From: Desulfuromonadales bacterium
GTDB taxonomy: Bacteria > Desulfobacterota > Desulfuromonadia > Desulfuromonadales > BM103
DNA length: 13,848 nucleotides
Direction of reading: 5' to 3'
Assembly: GCA_029859485.1 (NCBI GenBank)
Contig: JAOUDB010000028.1
Location: forward strand, 1-13,848
The notes beneath the pieces were generated by a model. It searched no databases. It was not told the DNA's origin and worked only from the letters and a program-made list of their open reading frames with translations. Position 1 is the stretch's first letter. Each line of letters begins with the position of its first letter. The translations under genes were made by a program, and so were the position numbers. Below, piece after piece: positions 1-8,417 of this stretch.

Positions 1-33
1 GCAGGGAGAGGACCTCTAAAGACACCTCTCAAG

Positions 34-83
34 AAAAAACAAAAAAGGCAGGCTCGATATCGAGTCTGCCTTTTTTGTTTTTT
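34..83. terminator. Bidirectional intrinsic terminator
   Basis: The stretch is almost perfectly self-complementary about a centre between bases 58 and 59. The core arm GGCAGGCTCGAT pairs with ATCGAGTCTGCC, with one G/T position that is a wobble in the plus-strand RNA. Outside the core, a run of six A, one C and six A on the left pairs with six T, one G and six T on the right. Read in either direction the GC-rich stem ends in a T-rich tract. It lies about 60 bases beyond the stop of the minus-strand ubiD gene, so it probably ends that transcript, and could also end a plus-strand gene lying off the left edge. Confidence 0.9.
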
Positions 84-145
84 AATTCTTAGTGCTCAAC
101 ACACCCGGAGGTCATCACCACGTCGCATGAAGGACTCGTTCATTT

Positions 146-1984
146 TCAAATCAGACCATGCAAGGCTCCACCGGCAGCACCGAGTTCATCGACGCGCCTT
201 TCAACGGCAGGATCTTCTTCAAGAGGCGGGGCATGGAATGGCTTACTCCTGGCGTCGATCACCAGGCTACCATGACAACCCCAGTGTTTAACCCGGGTAA
301 AAGACTCGATTCCTTCAATATCACTCGCCGGGGCTGAGCGGGTGAAGGCGACCCAGAGCAGGTTATGCAGATTGCGGGCAGAGAATTCGGAGTCGTCGAC
401 AATCACCAGCAACGGGAAATCATTGATCTCGTCATCGTGTGTGTAAGAGCGACAAAATGCGGTCAGATCTGCAGCCGGAGCACCACGTTCTCCCTGCCAG
501 GGCTCGCCCTGTACGACCAACAGTCCCGGCGCAGCGACCTGCGGCCTGGAAAAGCCCGCAGGAAGACGTAAGTTGCCGGGGATGGTCGTTGGCAGTGTCC
601 GACGGATCGGCCCGGAAGCCGCCATCACCACCTTTGAACCGGCATTCAGACCCTCTCCTGAGTAATCGAGGGTATCGATCGTCGTGCGGGTTTGAAAGTG
701 CAGGTCCCGCCGCCAATCAATCCGTGCCAGAAGTGACTGTAAAAACGCATCGATATCGTGAATATCCAGCTGCGGTTGGTCGGCTTCGTTAACAATCATC
801 AGGTACTTGGCCAGGGACAGCTGACCTTGACCCAGCAAGGCGTTGGCCTGGGTGAGCAGTTCCTGCGGTTCGGAATTTTCAACGTACGGCAGGTAACGCT
901 CGCTGCCGATAGCAAGCAAGAGAGGGTGGACACCGGCAGCATCGACAGCATGCACAGCGCGAACCCCCGGCACCAGGTCAGGAATAGCGGCCCCCGTCAT
1001 CTCATGGATCAAGGCTCCGAAAGAGGTGTCTTCCTGAGGCGGTCGTCCCACGGTCGTGAAGGGCCAGATCGCGCCAGGACGATGAAAGACATGGGAGACC
1101 TTCATCACCGGGAAATCGTGAGCCAGGCTGTAATAGCCGAGATGGTCGCCGAAAGGGCCCTCCGGACGCGTTTCGCCGGGAAGGATGTGCCCCGACAGAC
1201 AAAAATCCACTTCTGCGGGAGCAAGCAAACCGTTAGGTGTCTTTACGACCGGCAGACGATGGCCACCGAGTAAGCCGGCAAAGGCCAACTCCGGCATCCC
1301 TTCAGGCAACGGCATAACAGCGGCCAGGCTCAGACTCGGCGGGCCGCCGACAAATACATTGACCGGCAACGGTTGACCCTTCTCCAGAGCGGCCGCGTGG
1401 TGGACTCCGATGCCACGGTGGATCTGGTAATGCAAACCGGCTTCATCTTCGGCGTAGTCACCCCCGGAAATCTGCACACGGTACATACCAAGGTTGGAAC
1501 CACGCCAACCGCCTTTACCGGGGTCCTCACTGTAAACCTGCGGCAGAGTTATAAAAGCGCCGCCATCATCAGGCCAGGAAACCAGCTGCGGTAGCTGTGC
1601 CAAGGTTGTAGCATGCTGCAGCGCGGGGCCACTCGCCGTCGTTTTTGGCAGGAGGTGCCAGGCATGCCGAGCAAGGCCGAGCGATGCCCCGAGTTCGCGA
1701 AAAGCAACCCCGGGATCGACCTTGATATCGACCAGTCGCTCTATTGCCGGCAAAGTATCCCGAAACAGGTAGCGTGCACGCTCAAGGGTACCAAACAAGT
1801 TCCCCAACATCGGGAAAGCACAACCCTTGACACGGGTAAAGAGCAAAGCCGGACCACCGGCAGCATAAACCCGACGCTGAATTGCCCCGATTTCCAGAAA
1901 CGGATCCACTTCAACGTCGATGCGCTTGATCTGCTCCGTTCTTTCCAGAGCAACAACAGTCTCCTGCAGATTTCGATAACCCAT
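146..1984 (-). CDS. ubiD: UbiD-family prenylated-FMN-dependent decarboxylase
   Basis: This 612-residue protein belongs to the UbiD family, which decarboxylates aromatic or unsaturated acids reversibly using prenylated FMN made by UbiX. The start (MGYRNLQE, then an LERT..IKRIDVEVDP stretch) is the usual UbiD N terminus. The family signature NLGMYR is at 164-169 (N164 a likely metal ligand, R169 catalytic), PEL with E232 is a further likely ligand, and EGPFGD at 275-280 supplies the catalytic E275 and D280. The usual E/R/D-or-E triad is therefore present. The protein is clearly longer than E. coli UbiD (about 497 residues) and closer to the roughly 600-residue forms found in epsilon- and deltaproteobacteria. 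The substrate cannot be read from sequence: a quinone precursor (ubiquinone- or menaquinone-type) or a catabolic aromatic acid are both possible. The gene stands alone with its own promoter, and no ubiX is in the window. The ATG at 1984 has only a weak upstream Shine-Dalgarno. Confidence 0.93.
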   Translation of the reverse strand: MGYRNLQETVVALERTEQIKRIDVEVDPFLEIGAIQRRVYAAGGPALLFTRVKGCAFPMLGNLFGTLERARYLFRDTLPAIERLVDIKVDPGVAFRELGASLGLARHAWHLLPKTTASGPALQHATTLAQLPQLVSWPDDGGAFITLPQVYSEDPGKGGWRGSNLGMYRVQISGGDYAEDEAGLHYQIHRGIGVHHAAALEKGQPLPVNVFVGGPPSLSLAAVMPLPEGMPELAFAGLLGGHRLPVVKTPNGLLAPAEVDFCLSGHILPGETRPEGPFGDHLGYYSLAHDFPVMKVSHVFHRPGAIWPFTTVGRPPQEDTSFGALIHEMTGAAIPDLVPGVRAVHAVDAAGVHPLLLAIGSERYLPYVENSEPQELLTQANALLGQGQLSLAKYLMIVNEADQPQLDIHDIDAFLQSLLARIDWRRDLHFQTRTTIDTLDYSGEGLNAGSKVVMAASGPIRRTLPTTIPGNLRLPAGFSRPQVAAPGLLVVQGEPWQGERGAPAADLTAFCRSYTHDDEINDFPLLVIVDDSEFSARNLHNLLWVAFTRSAPASDIEGIESFTRVKHWGCHGSLVIDARSKPFHAPPLEEDPAVERRVDELGAAGGALHGLI

Positions 1985-2030
1985 GATGAGTAAATAACCT
2001 AAATGAGCTTTGCTTGGGAAAAGTATAAAC

Positions 2031-2041
2031 TGACCAGGTCA
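2031..2041. promoter_or_regulatory. Palindrome at the ubiD transcription start
   Basis: TGACCAGGTCA is a perfect inverted repeat of TGACC around one central base. It abuts the downstream side of the predicted ubiD -10 box (2041-2046), where the transcription start would fall. A repressor bound here would block ubiD initiation. The arms are short, so chance cannot be excluded. Confidence 0.3.
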
Positions 2042-2069
2042 TTGTACCCAGAGTCTTTAGTGAAGACAA
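2041..2069 (-). promoter_or_regulatory. Sigma-70-type promoter of ubiD
   Basis: On the minus strand there is a -35 box TTGTCT (2064-2069), a spacer of exactly 17 bases, and a -10 box TACAAT (2041-2046). Each hexamer is close to the consensus. Transcription would begin near 2034 and leave an untranslated leader of about 50 bases before the ubiD ATG. Confidence 0.65.
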
Positions 2070-2131
2070 AAACTTTCTAAAATCATGCAGGCGGTGGTCT
2101 AAACTGTCTTGTTACCTTATACTTACATGCA

Positions 2132-2488
2132 ATGAAGAATGAATGGCAGGCTCAAATCAACTCTCCCCCGGAAGGAAATCTAAAAAAACTGGCCATGCTG
2201 GTCTACGCGCTGCAGGCCGCCAGCCTGTTTACCGGTAGTTTGACCCTGTTTGCCGGAGTCATCATCAACTATGTCCGCATGGACGATGTCAAAGGGAGCT
2301 GGATCGAAAGCCACTTCCGCTGGCAGACGAGAACCTTCTGGTACTCGTTGGTCTGGATGGTGATCGGTGGCGTGACCGTGATTTTTCTGGTCGGTTGGGT
2401 CATTCTGTTGGCGATCTCGATCTGGATGATCTACCGCATAATCAAAGGCTGGGTTTACCTTAGCGAAAACCGGCCCATGCCTTCCTGA
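2132..2488 (+). CDS. Small integral membrane protein, COG3671-like
   Basis: This is a 118-residue protein of unknown function. It has a short hydrophilic N terminus (1-18), a hydrophobic segment at about 20-47, a conserved-looking polar section, and a long hydrophobic stretch at about 69-101 that could cross the membrane twice. The polar section YVRMDDVKGSWIESHFRWQ (47-65) followed by TRTFWYSL is what I recall as the core of the predicted membrane proteins grouped in COG3671 (related to DUF4870-like proteins). The charged tail suggests a cytoplasmic C terminus. The gene is divergent from ubiD and converges with uvrB, with only 34 bases between their ends. No good Shine-Dalgarno precedes ATG 2132. 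The frame is open upstream only to a TAA at 2078 and offers no alternative ATG, GTG or TTG, so the start stands by default. A weak promoter (TTTAGT at 2056, TAAAAT at 2078) is possible. Confidence 0.78.
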   Translation: MKNEWQAQINSPPEGNLKKLAMLVYALQAASLFTGSLTLFAGVIINYVRMDDVKGSWIESHFRWQTRTFWYSLVWMVIGGVTVIFLVGWVILLAISIWMIYRIIKGWVYLSENRPMPS

Positions 2489-2522
2489 CACCACTTCTTA
2501 CCGCAGGTCAAGCAAGCACATC

Positions 2523-4517
2523 CTAACTACGCAGAGCCAGGTCCTGCTTCTCTAGAAGCAGAACCCGGTCGCGGAGTTCTGCCGCCTTTTCAAACTCAAG
2601 GTCCCCTGCGGCCTGCAACATCTCTGCTCGCAAACGTTTTATCTCTACATTCAAGTCGGCCTGAGAGCCATATTCGGCAAGAGCTTCGGCAGCCATGCTT
2701 TCCGGCGTTACCTCCGAAGAAAGAAGATCAAGGATCGAACGGAAGGATTTGCGCACCGTCTCCGGGGTGATGCCGTGCTTTTCGTTGTAAAGCAACTGGG
2801 TCGTCCGGCGTCTGTCGGTCTCATCGAGGCAGGCCTGCATAGAACGGGTGACCTTGTCTGCATACATGATCACTCGCCCGTCGACGTTACGTGCGGCACG
2901 GCCACAGGTCTGGATCAAGGAACGGGTGCTGCGCAAGAAACCCTCCTTGTCGGCGTCGAGGATGGCGACCAGCTCAACCTCCGGGATATCCAGCCCTTCC
3001 CGCAGCAGGTTGATGCCAACAAGAACATCGAAGACACCCTGGCGCAGATCGCGAATAATACGAATACGCTCAACAGTGTCGATATCGGAATGCAGGTAGC
3101 GGCAGCGGATACCCACTTCATCGAGATAACCGGTCAGGTCCTCTGCCATTCGTTTGGTTAGCGTAGTGACCAGAACCCGGCCCTTTGCTGCAACCACCTG
3201 GCGAAGTTCATGGAGCAAATCATCCACCTGGCTGATAGCAGGCCGGATCTCAACCGGAGGGTCGACCAGGCCGGTGGGACGAACAATCTGCTCGACGACC
3301 ACGCCAGCCGCTTGAGTCAGTTCATAATCCCCGGGGGTTGCTGAGGCATAGACGGTCGGAATCCCTTTGTCGCTGAACTCATCAAAAGTCAGAGGCCGGT
3401 TATCCAGCGCAGAGGGCAGGCGAAAGCCATACTCAACCAGGGTACTTTTACGGCTGCGGTCGCCGCGATACATGCCACCGATCTGTGATACGGTCACATG
3501 ACTTTCATCGATAAAAAGCAAGGCATCGTCGGGGAAGTAATCAAAAAGAGTGGCCGGCGGTGACCCCGCCTGGCGACGATCAAGATAACGTGAATAATTT
3601 TCGATCCCCTGACAGAAGCCCATCTCCTCCATCATTTCTATATCAAAAAGGGTGCGCTGTTCTATCCGCTGAGCTTCAATCAGGCGGTTTTGTCCACGCA
3701 ACAGCTGAATCCGCTCACGCAACTCCTCCTGAATCTCTCGAATAGCCTGATCCAGAGTCGGTTTGGTGGCCACATAATGACTGGCAGGAAAAATCGCCGT
3801 CGACGCAAGCCGATCAATGACCTTGCCCCGCAATGGATCAATCTCACTGATTGTTTCTATCTCGTCACCAAAAAACTCAATACGCAGAGCGCGGTCTTCT
3901 TCGTAGGCAGGGAAGACTTCCACCGTATCACCGCGAACGCGAAAGGTGCCGCGGTGGAAATCGACATCATTGCGAGTGTATTGGATATCGATCAAACGAC
4001 GCAGCAACTGGTTCCGATCGAGCTCCATGCCCTGCTCAAGACGGATCAGAAGGCCGTGATAAGCCTCCGGTGAACCAAGGCCGTAGATACAGGAAACCGA
4101 AGCAACGATTAATACATCGCGCCGGGTCAGCAGGCTGCGGGTCGCACTGTGGCGCAGCTTGTCGATCTCTTCATTGATCGAGGAGTCTTTTTCGATAAAA
4201 GTGTCAGTAGTGGGAACGTAGGCTTCAGGTTGGTAATAGTCGTAGTAGGAGACGAAATATTCGACGGCATTGTCGGGGAACAGTTCTTTGAACTCGCCAT
4301 AGAGCTGGGCGGCCAAAGTCTTGTTCGGTGCCAGTACCAGCGTTGGTCGCTGCACAGCCATGACAACATTGGCCATGGTGAAGGTTTTGCCCGAGCCGGT
4401 AACACCGAGCAGGACCTGATGTCGATCACCACGTCGAAGCCCGGCAACCAGTTCTTCGATCGCCTGTGGCTGATCTCCCTGTGGCTTGTAATCGGTCTTT
4501 AAAACAAATTTGGCCAT
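2523..4517 (-). CDS. uvrB: Excinuclease ABC subunit UvrB
   Basis: UvrB is the helicase-like, damage-verifying subunit of nucleotide excision repair. It is delivered to DNA by UvrA and then recruits UvrC for the two incisions. The 664-residue length is normal for the family. Visible motifs are Walker A GVTGSGKT (38-45); the beta-hairpin region around [12 protein letters not shown] (91-102), which inserts between the DNA strands; the Walker B-type DESH (337-340); the helicase motif region [13 protein letters not shown] (501-513); motif [11 protein letters not shown] (536-544); and a C-terminal UVR domain (about 624-659, [12 protein letters not shown]) that contacts UvrC. All key residues are present, so it should be functional. 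The ATG at 4517 gives the standard N terminus, though the upstream Shine-Dalgarno is poor. It lies 234 bases downstream of cysS with a decayed response-regulator remnant between. uvrB is often SOS-controlled, but I see no copy here of the inverted repeat found upstream of lexA. Confidence 0.98.
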   Translation of the reverse strand: MAKFVLKTDYKPQGDQPQAIEELVAGLRRGDRHQVLLGVTGSGKTFTMANVVMAVQRPTLVLAPNKTLAAQLYGEFKELFPDNAVEYFVSYYDYYQPEAYVPTTDTFIEKDSSINEEIDKLRHSATRSLLTRRDVLIVASVSCIYGLGSPEAYHGLLIRLEQGMELDRNQLLRRLIDIQYTRNDVDFHRGTFRVRGDTVEVFPAYEEDRALRIEFFGDEIETISEIDPLRGKVIDRLASTAIFPASHYVATKPTLDQAIREIQEELRERIQLLRGQNRLIEAQRIEQRTLFDIEMMEEMGFCQGIENYSRYLDRRQAGSPPATLFDYFPDDALLFIDESHVTVSQIGGMYRGDRSRKSTLVEYGFRLPSALDNRPLTFDEFSDKGIPTVYASATPGDYELTQAAGVVVEQIVRPTGLVDPPVEIRPAISQVDDLLHELRQVVAAKGRVLVTTLTKRMAEDLTGYLDEVGIRCRYLHSDIDTVERIRIIRDLRQGVFDVLVGINLLREGLDIPEVELVAILDADKEGFLRSTRSLIQTCGRAARNVDGRVIMYADKVTRSMQACLDETDRRRTTQLLYNEKHGITPETVRKSFRSILDLLSSEVTPESMAAEALAEYGSQADLNVEIKRLRAEMLQAAGDLEFEKAAELRDRVLLLEKQDLALRS

Positions 4518-4551
4518 ACTTTAAGACCGAAAGCGCTTTGCCCGGGATTAA

Positions 4552-4722
4552 TCAGGAGCCGAGATCGACTTGGAGAATGATCTTCAACTGCACCTCTTTA
4601 ACCAGCTTGCGCAAAAACGTGGAGATAACGACCTGCTTGGCTTCAGCGATTTTCGCCTCATCCTCTTCCGAGGAGAGCATGACAATCGGCACAAATTTAC
4701 AGTTAGGCCTCTTCTTTGCCAT
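4552..4722 (-). pseudogene. Remnant of a CheY-like receiver domain (3' half)
   Basis: The frame encodes about 56 residues that read like the second half of a single-domain response regulator. CKFVPIVMLSSEEDEAKIAEAK matches the strand-plus-helix region around the conserved Ser/Thr of receiver domains. It is followed by STFLRKLVKEVQLK, where the conserved Lys-Pro pair of receivers has become Lys-Leu. The first half, including the acidic pocket and the phosphoacceptor Asp, is missing: upstream there is only a short AT-rich stretch and then the end of cysS. A receiver lacking these parts cannot be phosphorylated. The frame itself carries no stop or frameshift, so expression of a short peptide is not excluded. 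The assignment rests on recognised sequence pattern only. Confidence 0.6.
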
Positions 4723-4751
4723 AAAACACTTCAATGCATAAAATTTTACAA

Positions 4752-6224
4752 TTATTTCATTTTCCAGGTCGTACCTTCTGGACCATCGAGCAACTGTATT
4801 CCCTTGGCAGCCAGGTCATCACGAATCTGGTCCGACCGGGCAAAATCCTTATTCGCCCGGGCTTCACGACGTTCCAGGATCAGGCTTTCGATCTCTTTGG
4901 CGCTCAACCCGGATTCCGACAGACCTTCCTGGGCGCTCCGCGCCAGCCAGGCAGAAGGTTCAGAAACGAACAGACCGAGCACTTCACCGAGACGCAACAG
5001 ATCGTCACGACCTCGGCCGAGGATTTCCTGCAAACGGCCCTTCAGGGTATTTTCTTCAGCCAGGATGCGATTGATCGCGCGCACGGCGTCAAACATGTGG
5101 CCAATCGCCAGAGCAGTATTGAAATCATCATCCATAGCCGCGCGGAATCGCTCTTCGAGCTGAGTCAACCGTGCCACAGGTTCTGCCAGTGACTCCGGAA
5201 CAGCGCCTTGCGGGGCTTCCTTATCAGCCTTGGCCAGGCCTTTGTCGAGCTGTGCCAGTGCTTCATAAAAACGGGTCAGGCCGTGACGTGATTCCTCGAG
5301 GTTCTGATCAGAGAAATCGATCGGTGATCGGTAATGGGCCGTCAAAATAAAGAACCTGACCACCTCGGCATCATAGCTTTTCAGAATATCGCGAATCGTA
5401 AAAAAATTGCCGAGCGACTTGCTCATCTTCTCCTGGTTGACATTGACAAAGCCGTTATGCAGCCAGTATTTGACAAAAGGCTTACCGGAAGCACCCTCTG
5501 ACTGGGCAATCTCATTCTCGTGATGCGGGAAGATCAGGTCACGACCACCACCGTGAATATCAAAAGTCTCGCCGAGCAGGGCCGAACTCATGGCAGAACA
5601 TTCGATATGCCAACCGGGTCGACCAGCCCCCCAGGGCGATTCCCAACTCGGTTCACCGGGCTTGGCCGTCTTCCAGAGAGCAAAATCCATCGGGTTACGC
5701 TTCAACTCACCCGGAGCAATCCGCGCCCCGGCCTGCATCTCTTCCATATTGCGTTTGGAAAGTTTCAGGTAGGAAGGAAACGTGTCGACACTGTAATAAA
5801 CATCACCGGCCGACTCGTAGGCCATACCCTTGGCGATCAGGCCTTGAACTAAAGCGATGATCTGCGCTATGTGCTCGGTCGCCTTAGGCTCATGGGTCGG
5901 CTTACGCAAACCAAGAGCCGCCATATCTTCATCAAAGGCATCGATGAACTCTTCCGAAAGCGCCTGGCTGGTAATGCCGCGTTCATTGGCACGGGCAATA
6001 ATCTTATCGTCAACGTCCGTGTAGTTACGAACGTAAGTCACATCATAATTGCTGTACTGCAGGTAGCGGTAAACGATATCGAAAACGATATTGGCCCTGG
6101 CGTGACCGATATGACAGTAATCGTAGACCGTCACCCCACAGACATACATCCCCACCTTATTAGGTACAAGGGGCTGGAACTCTTCTTTTTTACCTGACAA
6201 TGTATTGTAAACACGCAATGACAT
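4752..6224 (-). CDS. cysS: Cysteinyl-tRNA synthetase
   Basis: This class I aminoacyl-tRNA synthetase charges tRNA-Cys with cysteine in the cytoplasm. The 490-residue length is typical. The HIGH ATP-binding motif is at 38-41 and KMSKS at 266-270. The zinc site that selects cysteine is complete: C29, C209 (in GWHIECS), H234 and E238 (in FPHHENE). The C-terminal helical region contributes to anticodon recognition. The ATG at 6224 is supported by GGAG eight bases upstream. The gene lies between two chemotaxis-gene remnants, downstream of glnS and upstream of uvrB on the same strand. A possible promoter of its own lies at 6272-6300. Confidence 0.98.
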   Translation of the reverse strand: MSLRVYNTLSGKKEEFQPLVPNKVGMYVCGVTVYDYCHIGHARANIVFDIVYRYLQYSNYDVTYVRNYTDVDDKIIARANERGITSQALSEEFIDAFDEDMAALGLRKPTHEPKATEHIAQIIALVQGLIAKGMAYESAGDVYYSVDTFPSYLKLSKRNMEEMQAGARIAPGELKRNPMDFALWKTAKPGEPSWESPWGAGRPGWHIECSAMSSALLGETFDIHGGGRDLIFPHHENEIAQSEGASGKPFVKYWLHNGFVNVNQEKMSKSLGNFFTIRDILKSYDAEVVRFFILTAHYRSPIDFSDQNLEESRHGLTRFYEALAQLDKGLAKADKEAPQGAVPESLAEPVARLTQLEERFRAAMDDDFNTALAIGHMFDAVRAINRILAEENTLKGRLQEILGRGRDDLLRLGEVLGLFVSEPSAWLARSAQEGLSESGLSAKEIESLILERREARANKDFARSDQIRDDLAAKGIQLLDGPEGTTWKMK

Positions 6225-6271
6225 AAGCTCTTCTCCGGGATCTTGTTGCTCTTGCTTGAGAGTGCCCGCAT

Positions 6272-6300
6272 TTCATATCACAGAACCGGCGACAGGAAAA
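6272..6300 (-). promoter_or_regulatory. Candidate promoter of cysS
   Basis: On the minus strand TATGAA (6272-6277) is directly preceded by TGA, an extended -10 arrangement, and lies 17 bases from a weak -35 box TTTTCC (6295-6300). It sits just after the stop of the cheB remnant and about 50 bases before the cysS start. It would let cysS be transcribed independently of the distant ispD promoter. Confidence 0.4.
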
Positions 6301-6308
6301 GGGCTCTG

Positions 6309-6572
6309 CTAATGAGCAAACAAACCTGGAACAACTTCAGTAATATGTTCCAGTGGCAAGATCTGGGTTGCGACAGCTCGGGCGACCGACGCTTTCGGCA
6401 CGCCAAAACCGGCACAACTGGTTTCATCCTGGGCGATCGAGTGGGCCCCTTGCTTGTACATCGAGGCCAACCCTCCCGCACCATCAGCGCCCATTCCCGT
6501 CAACAAAACCGCCACCGTTGCTTAGGCTATTCTCTGCTCTGCCAAAGAACGTAAAATGGCATCGTCTATGAC
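6309..6572 (-). pseudogene. Decayed cheB remnant (C-terminal methylesterase part)
   Basis: Positions 6309-6521 encode ATVAVLLTGMGADGAGGL followed by YKQGAHSIAQDETSCAGFGVPKAS and an intact C terminus ending in LFAH. This is the end of the CheB methylesterase domain, including the LTGMGxDG segment that carries the catalytic Asp. Upstream in the same frame is a TAA at 6522-6524, and beyond it VIDDAILRSLAEQRIA (to about 6572), which matches the CheB segment just before LTGMG. The reading frame is thus continuous with CheB but broken by a nonsense codon. The receiver domain and the Ser- and His-bearing parts of the catalytic domain are gone: upstream comes the end of glnS. CheB normally demethylates chemoreceptors. 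No other chemotaxis gene is intact in this window. Confidence 0.82.
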
Positions 6573-6638
6573 ATATTTTTTCAGGCAAATCGGCATATGA
6601 TAGGTCCAAGACCTTTAGGTTGTAATCTTAAACCAAGA

Positions 6639-8324
6639 CTAACCTTTGGCCAACTTCGCCCAAGTGTCACGTAAGGTCACAGTGCGATTGAACGCCAATT
6701 TATCTGACTGTGAGCCTTTGCCATCGACACAGAAATAACCGAGACGTTCAAACTGGAAGCTTTCCCCGGCTTCCGCGCTGGCAAGCTCAGGTTCTACAAG
6801 GGCATCAGCAAGCACCTCGAGAGAATCCTGGTTGAGGAGCTCGCGATAGTCTCGGTCCTTCTCGGACGCAGGATCGGCAACACTGAGCAGCCGATCATAA
6901 AGACGAACTTCTACAGAGACAGCGTTTGCCGCAGCAACCCAATGGATAATCCCTTTAACCTTTTTGCGCCCTTCCGGCAACACGCCACCACCAGTCTCCG
7001 CATCATAACTGCAGCGTAATTCAGTGACCTCACCGCTCACCGGATCCTTGATCACCCCATCGCAGCGAATAATATAGCCATAACGCAGCCGTACTTCACG
7101 ATCCGGCCCCAATCGGAAAAAATTCTTCGGCGGATCTTCCATGAAATCATCCCGGTCAACGTAAATCACTCGACCGAAAGGAATCGTCCGGCTGCCCATT
7201 TCAGGTTTTTTGGGATGCTTTGGTGCCGTAAACTCTTCGCTCTGCCCTTCTGGATAATTGGTGATGGTCACCTTCAGCGGACGCAAGACCCCCATGGCAC
7301 GTGGCGCTATCTGATCAAGGTCCTCACGGACACAATCTTCCAGGGTGCTCATATCAATAACACTGTCGCTCTTACCGACGCCGATCCGTTCGCAGAAAGT
7401 GCGGATTGCGGCGGCGGTAAAGCCACGACGGCGCATCCCCGAGAGCGTCGGCATGCGAGGGTCATCCCAACCAGAGACATGCTTTTCATTAACCAACTCC
7501 AGCAGTCGGCGCTTGCTCATCACCGTATAGGTCAGGTTGAGGCGTGCGAACTCGATCTGTTGAGGATGATAAATCTCGAGCGCCTCACAGAGCCAATCGT
7601 AGAGAGGTCGATGATCCTGGAACTCAAGGGTACAGAGAGAGTGGGTGATCTGTTCCAGGGAGTCCGACTGACCGTGGGCGAAATCGTACATCGGATAGAT
7701 GCACCAGGCATCACCGGTGCGCGGATGAGTCGCACGCAGAATCCGGTAAAGCACCGGGTCGCGAAGATTCATGTTGGGCGCAGCCATATCAATCTTGGCA
7801 CGCAACACCCGTGAGCCATCATCGAATTCACCCGCGCGCATCCGTCGCAGCAGGTCGAGATTTTCGCCAACAGTGCGGCTGCGGTAAGGGCTCTCTTTAC
7901 CTGGCTCCGTCAAGGTGCCGCGATACTCACGCATCTCCTCAGGGGGCAGATCACAAACAAAGGCCAGCCCTTTTTCGACCAGTTTCTCGGCAAAAGCGTA
8001 CAGAGCCTCGAAATAGTCCGAAGCGTGATATTCATTTTCGCCCCAGTCAAAGCCGAGCCAGCTTACATCGGTTTTAATAGCATCTATATATTCCTGCTCT
8101 TCCTTAACCGGGTTGGTGTCATCAAAGCGCAGGTGACATCGCCCCTGGTAAAGAGCGGCCAGACCGAAATTGAGACAGATCGATTTAGCGTGACCAATAT
8201 GCAGGTAACCGTTGGGCTCGGGTGGGAAACGCGTAACAACACTTTTATGCTTACCGCTGGCCAGATCCTCATCGACAATATTACGGATAAAGTTGGGGCC
8301 CAACTGCACGGGGGGATGAATCAT
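6639..8324 (-). CDS. glnS: Glutaminyl-tRNA synthetase
   Basis: GlnRS charges tRNA-Gln directly with glutamine. The 561-residue length is close to the 554 of E. coli GlnRS. The class I motifs are [14 protein letters not shown] (34-47, HIGH at 42-45) and VMSKR (268-272). The catalytic core is followed by the beta-barrel anticodon-binding part, which contains [13 protein letters not shown]. GlnRS is restricted to eukaryotes and some bacterial groups; many bacteria instead make Gln-tRNA through GatCAB. Its presence therefore says something about lineage, though not by itself about recent transfer. The ATG at 8324 has AGGAG ten bases upstream. It is 93 bases downstream of ispF on the same strand and may belong to that operon. 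No terminator is visible between it and the cheB remnant. Confidence 0.98.
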   Translation of the reverse strand: MIHPPVQLGPNFIRNIVDEDLASGKHKSVVTRFPPEPNGYLHIGHAKSICLNFGLAALYQGRCHLRFDDTNPVKEEQEYIDAIKTDVSWLGFDWGENEYHASDYFEALYAFAEKLVEKGLAFVCDLPPEEMREYRGTLTEPGKESPYRSRTVGENLDLLRRMRAGEFDDGSRVLRAKIDMAAPNMNLRDPVLYRILRATHPRTGDAWCIYPMYDFAHGQSDSLEQITHSLCTLEFQDHRPLYDWLCEALEIYHPQQIEFARLNLTYTVMSKRRLLELVNEKHVSGWDDPRMPTLSGMRRRGFTAAAIRTFCERIGVGKSDSVIDMSTLEDCVREDLDQIAPRAMGVLRPLKVTITNYPEGQSEEFTAPKHPKKPEMGSRTIPFGRVIYVDRDDFMEDPPKNFFRLGPDREVRLRYGYIIRCDGVIKDPVSGEVTELRCSYDAETGGGVLPEGRKKVKGIIHWVAAANAVSVEVRLYDRLLSVADPASEKDRDYRELLNQDSLEVLADALVEPELASAEAGESFQFERLGYFCVDGKGSQSDKLAFNRTVTLRDTWAKLAKG

Positions 8325-8417
8325 ATGAAGGATACTCCTCGAATTTCTTTTCAGTATTAAGCTAACATCCGGACCTCAACACAAATTTTCGCCCCGGACA
8401 ATATCTCGTTAAACATA

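Noticed and set aside
1..19. A plus-strand frame reading QGEDL then TAA (17-19) that could be the end of a gene from the left, just before the terminator.
   Set aside because: Only five codons are visible, with no recognisable motif; position before the terminator is suggestive but not enough.
4530..4539. Palindrome AAAGCGCTTT just upstream of uvrB.
   Set aside because: Ten bases only, unlike the lexA repeat and known LexA boxes, and with no promoter identified around it.
6025..6036. TTAC-GAAC-GTAA, similar to the repeat upstream of lexA.
   Set aside because: It lies within the cysS coding sequence, has a different spacer and encodes a conserved cysS segment; most likely chance.
7215..7814. 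Long open frame (199 codons) on the plus strand opposite glnS.
   Set aside because: Antisense shadow of glnS: no motif, no ribosome-binding site, and glnS is certain. Similar shadows opposite ubiD, uvrB, cysS and ispD were dropped for the same reason.
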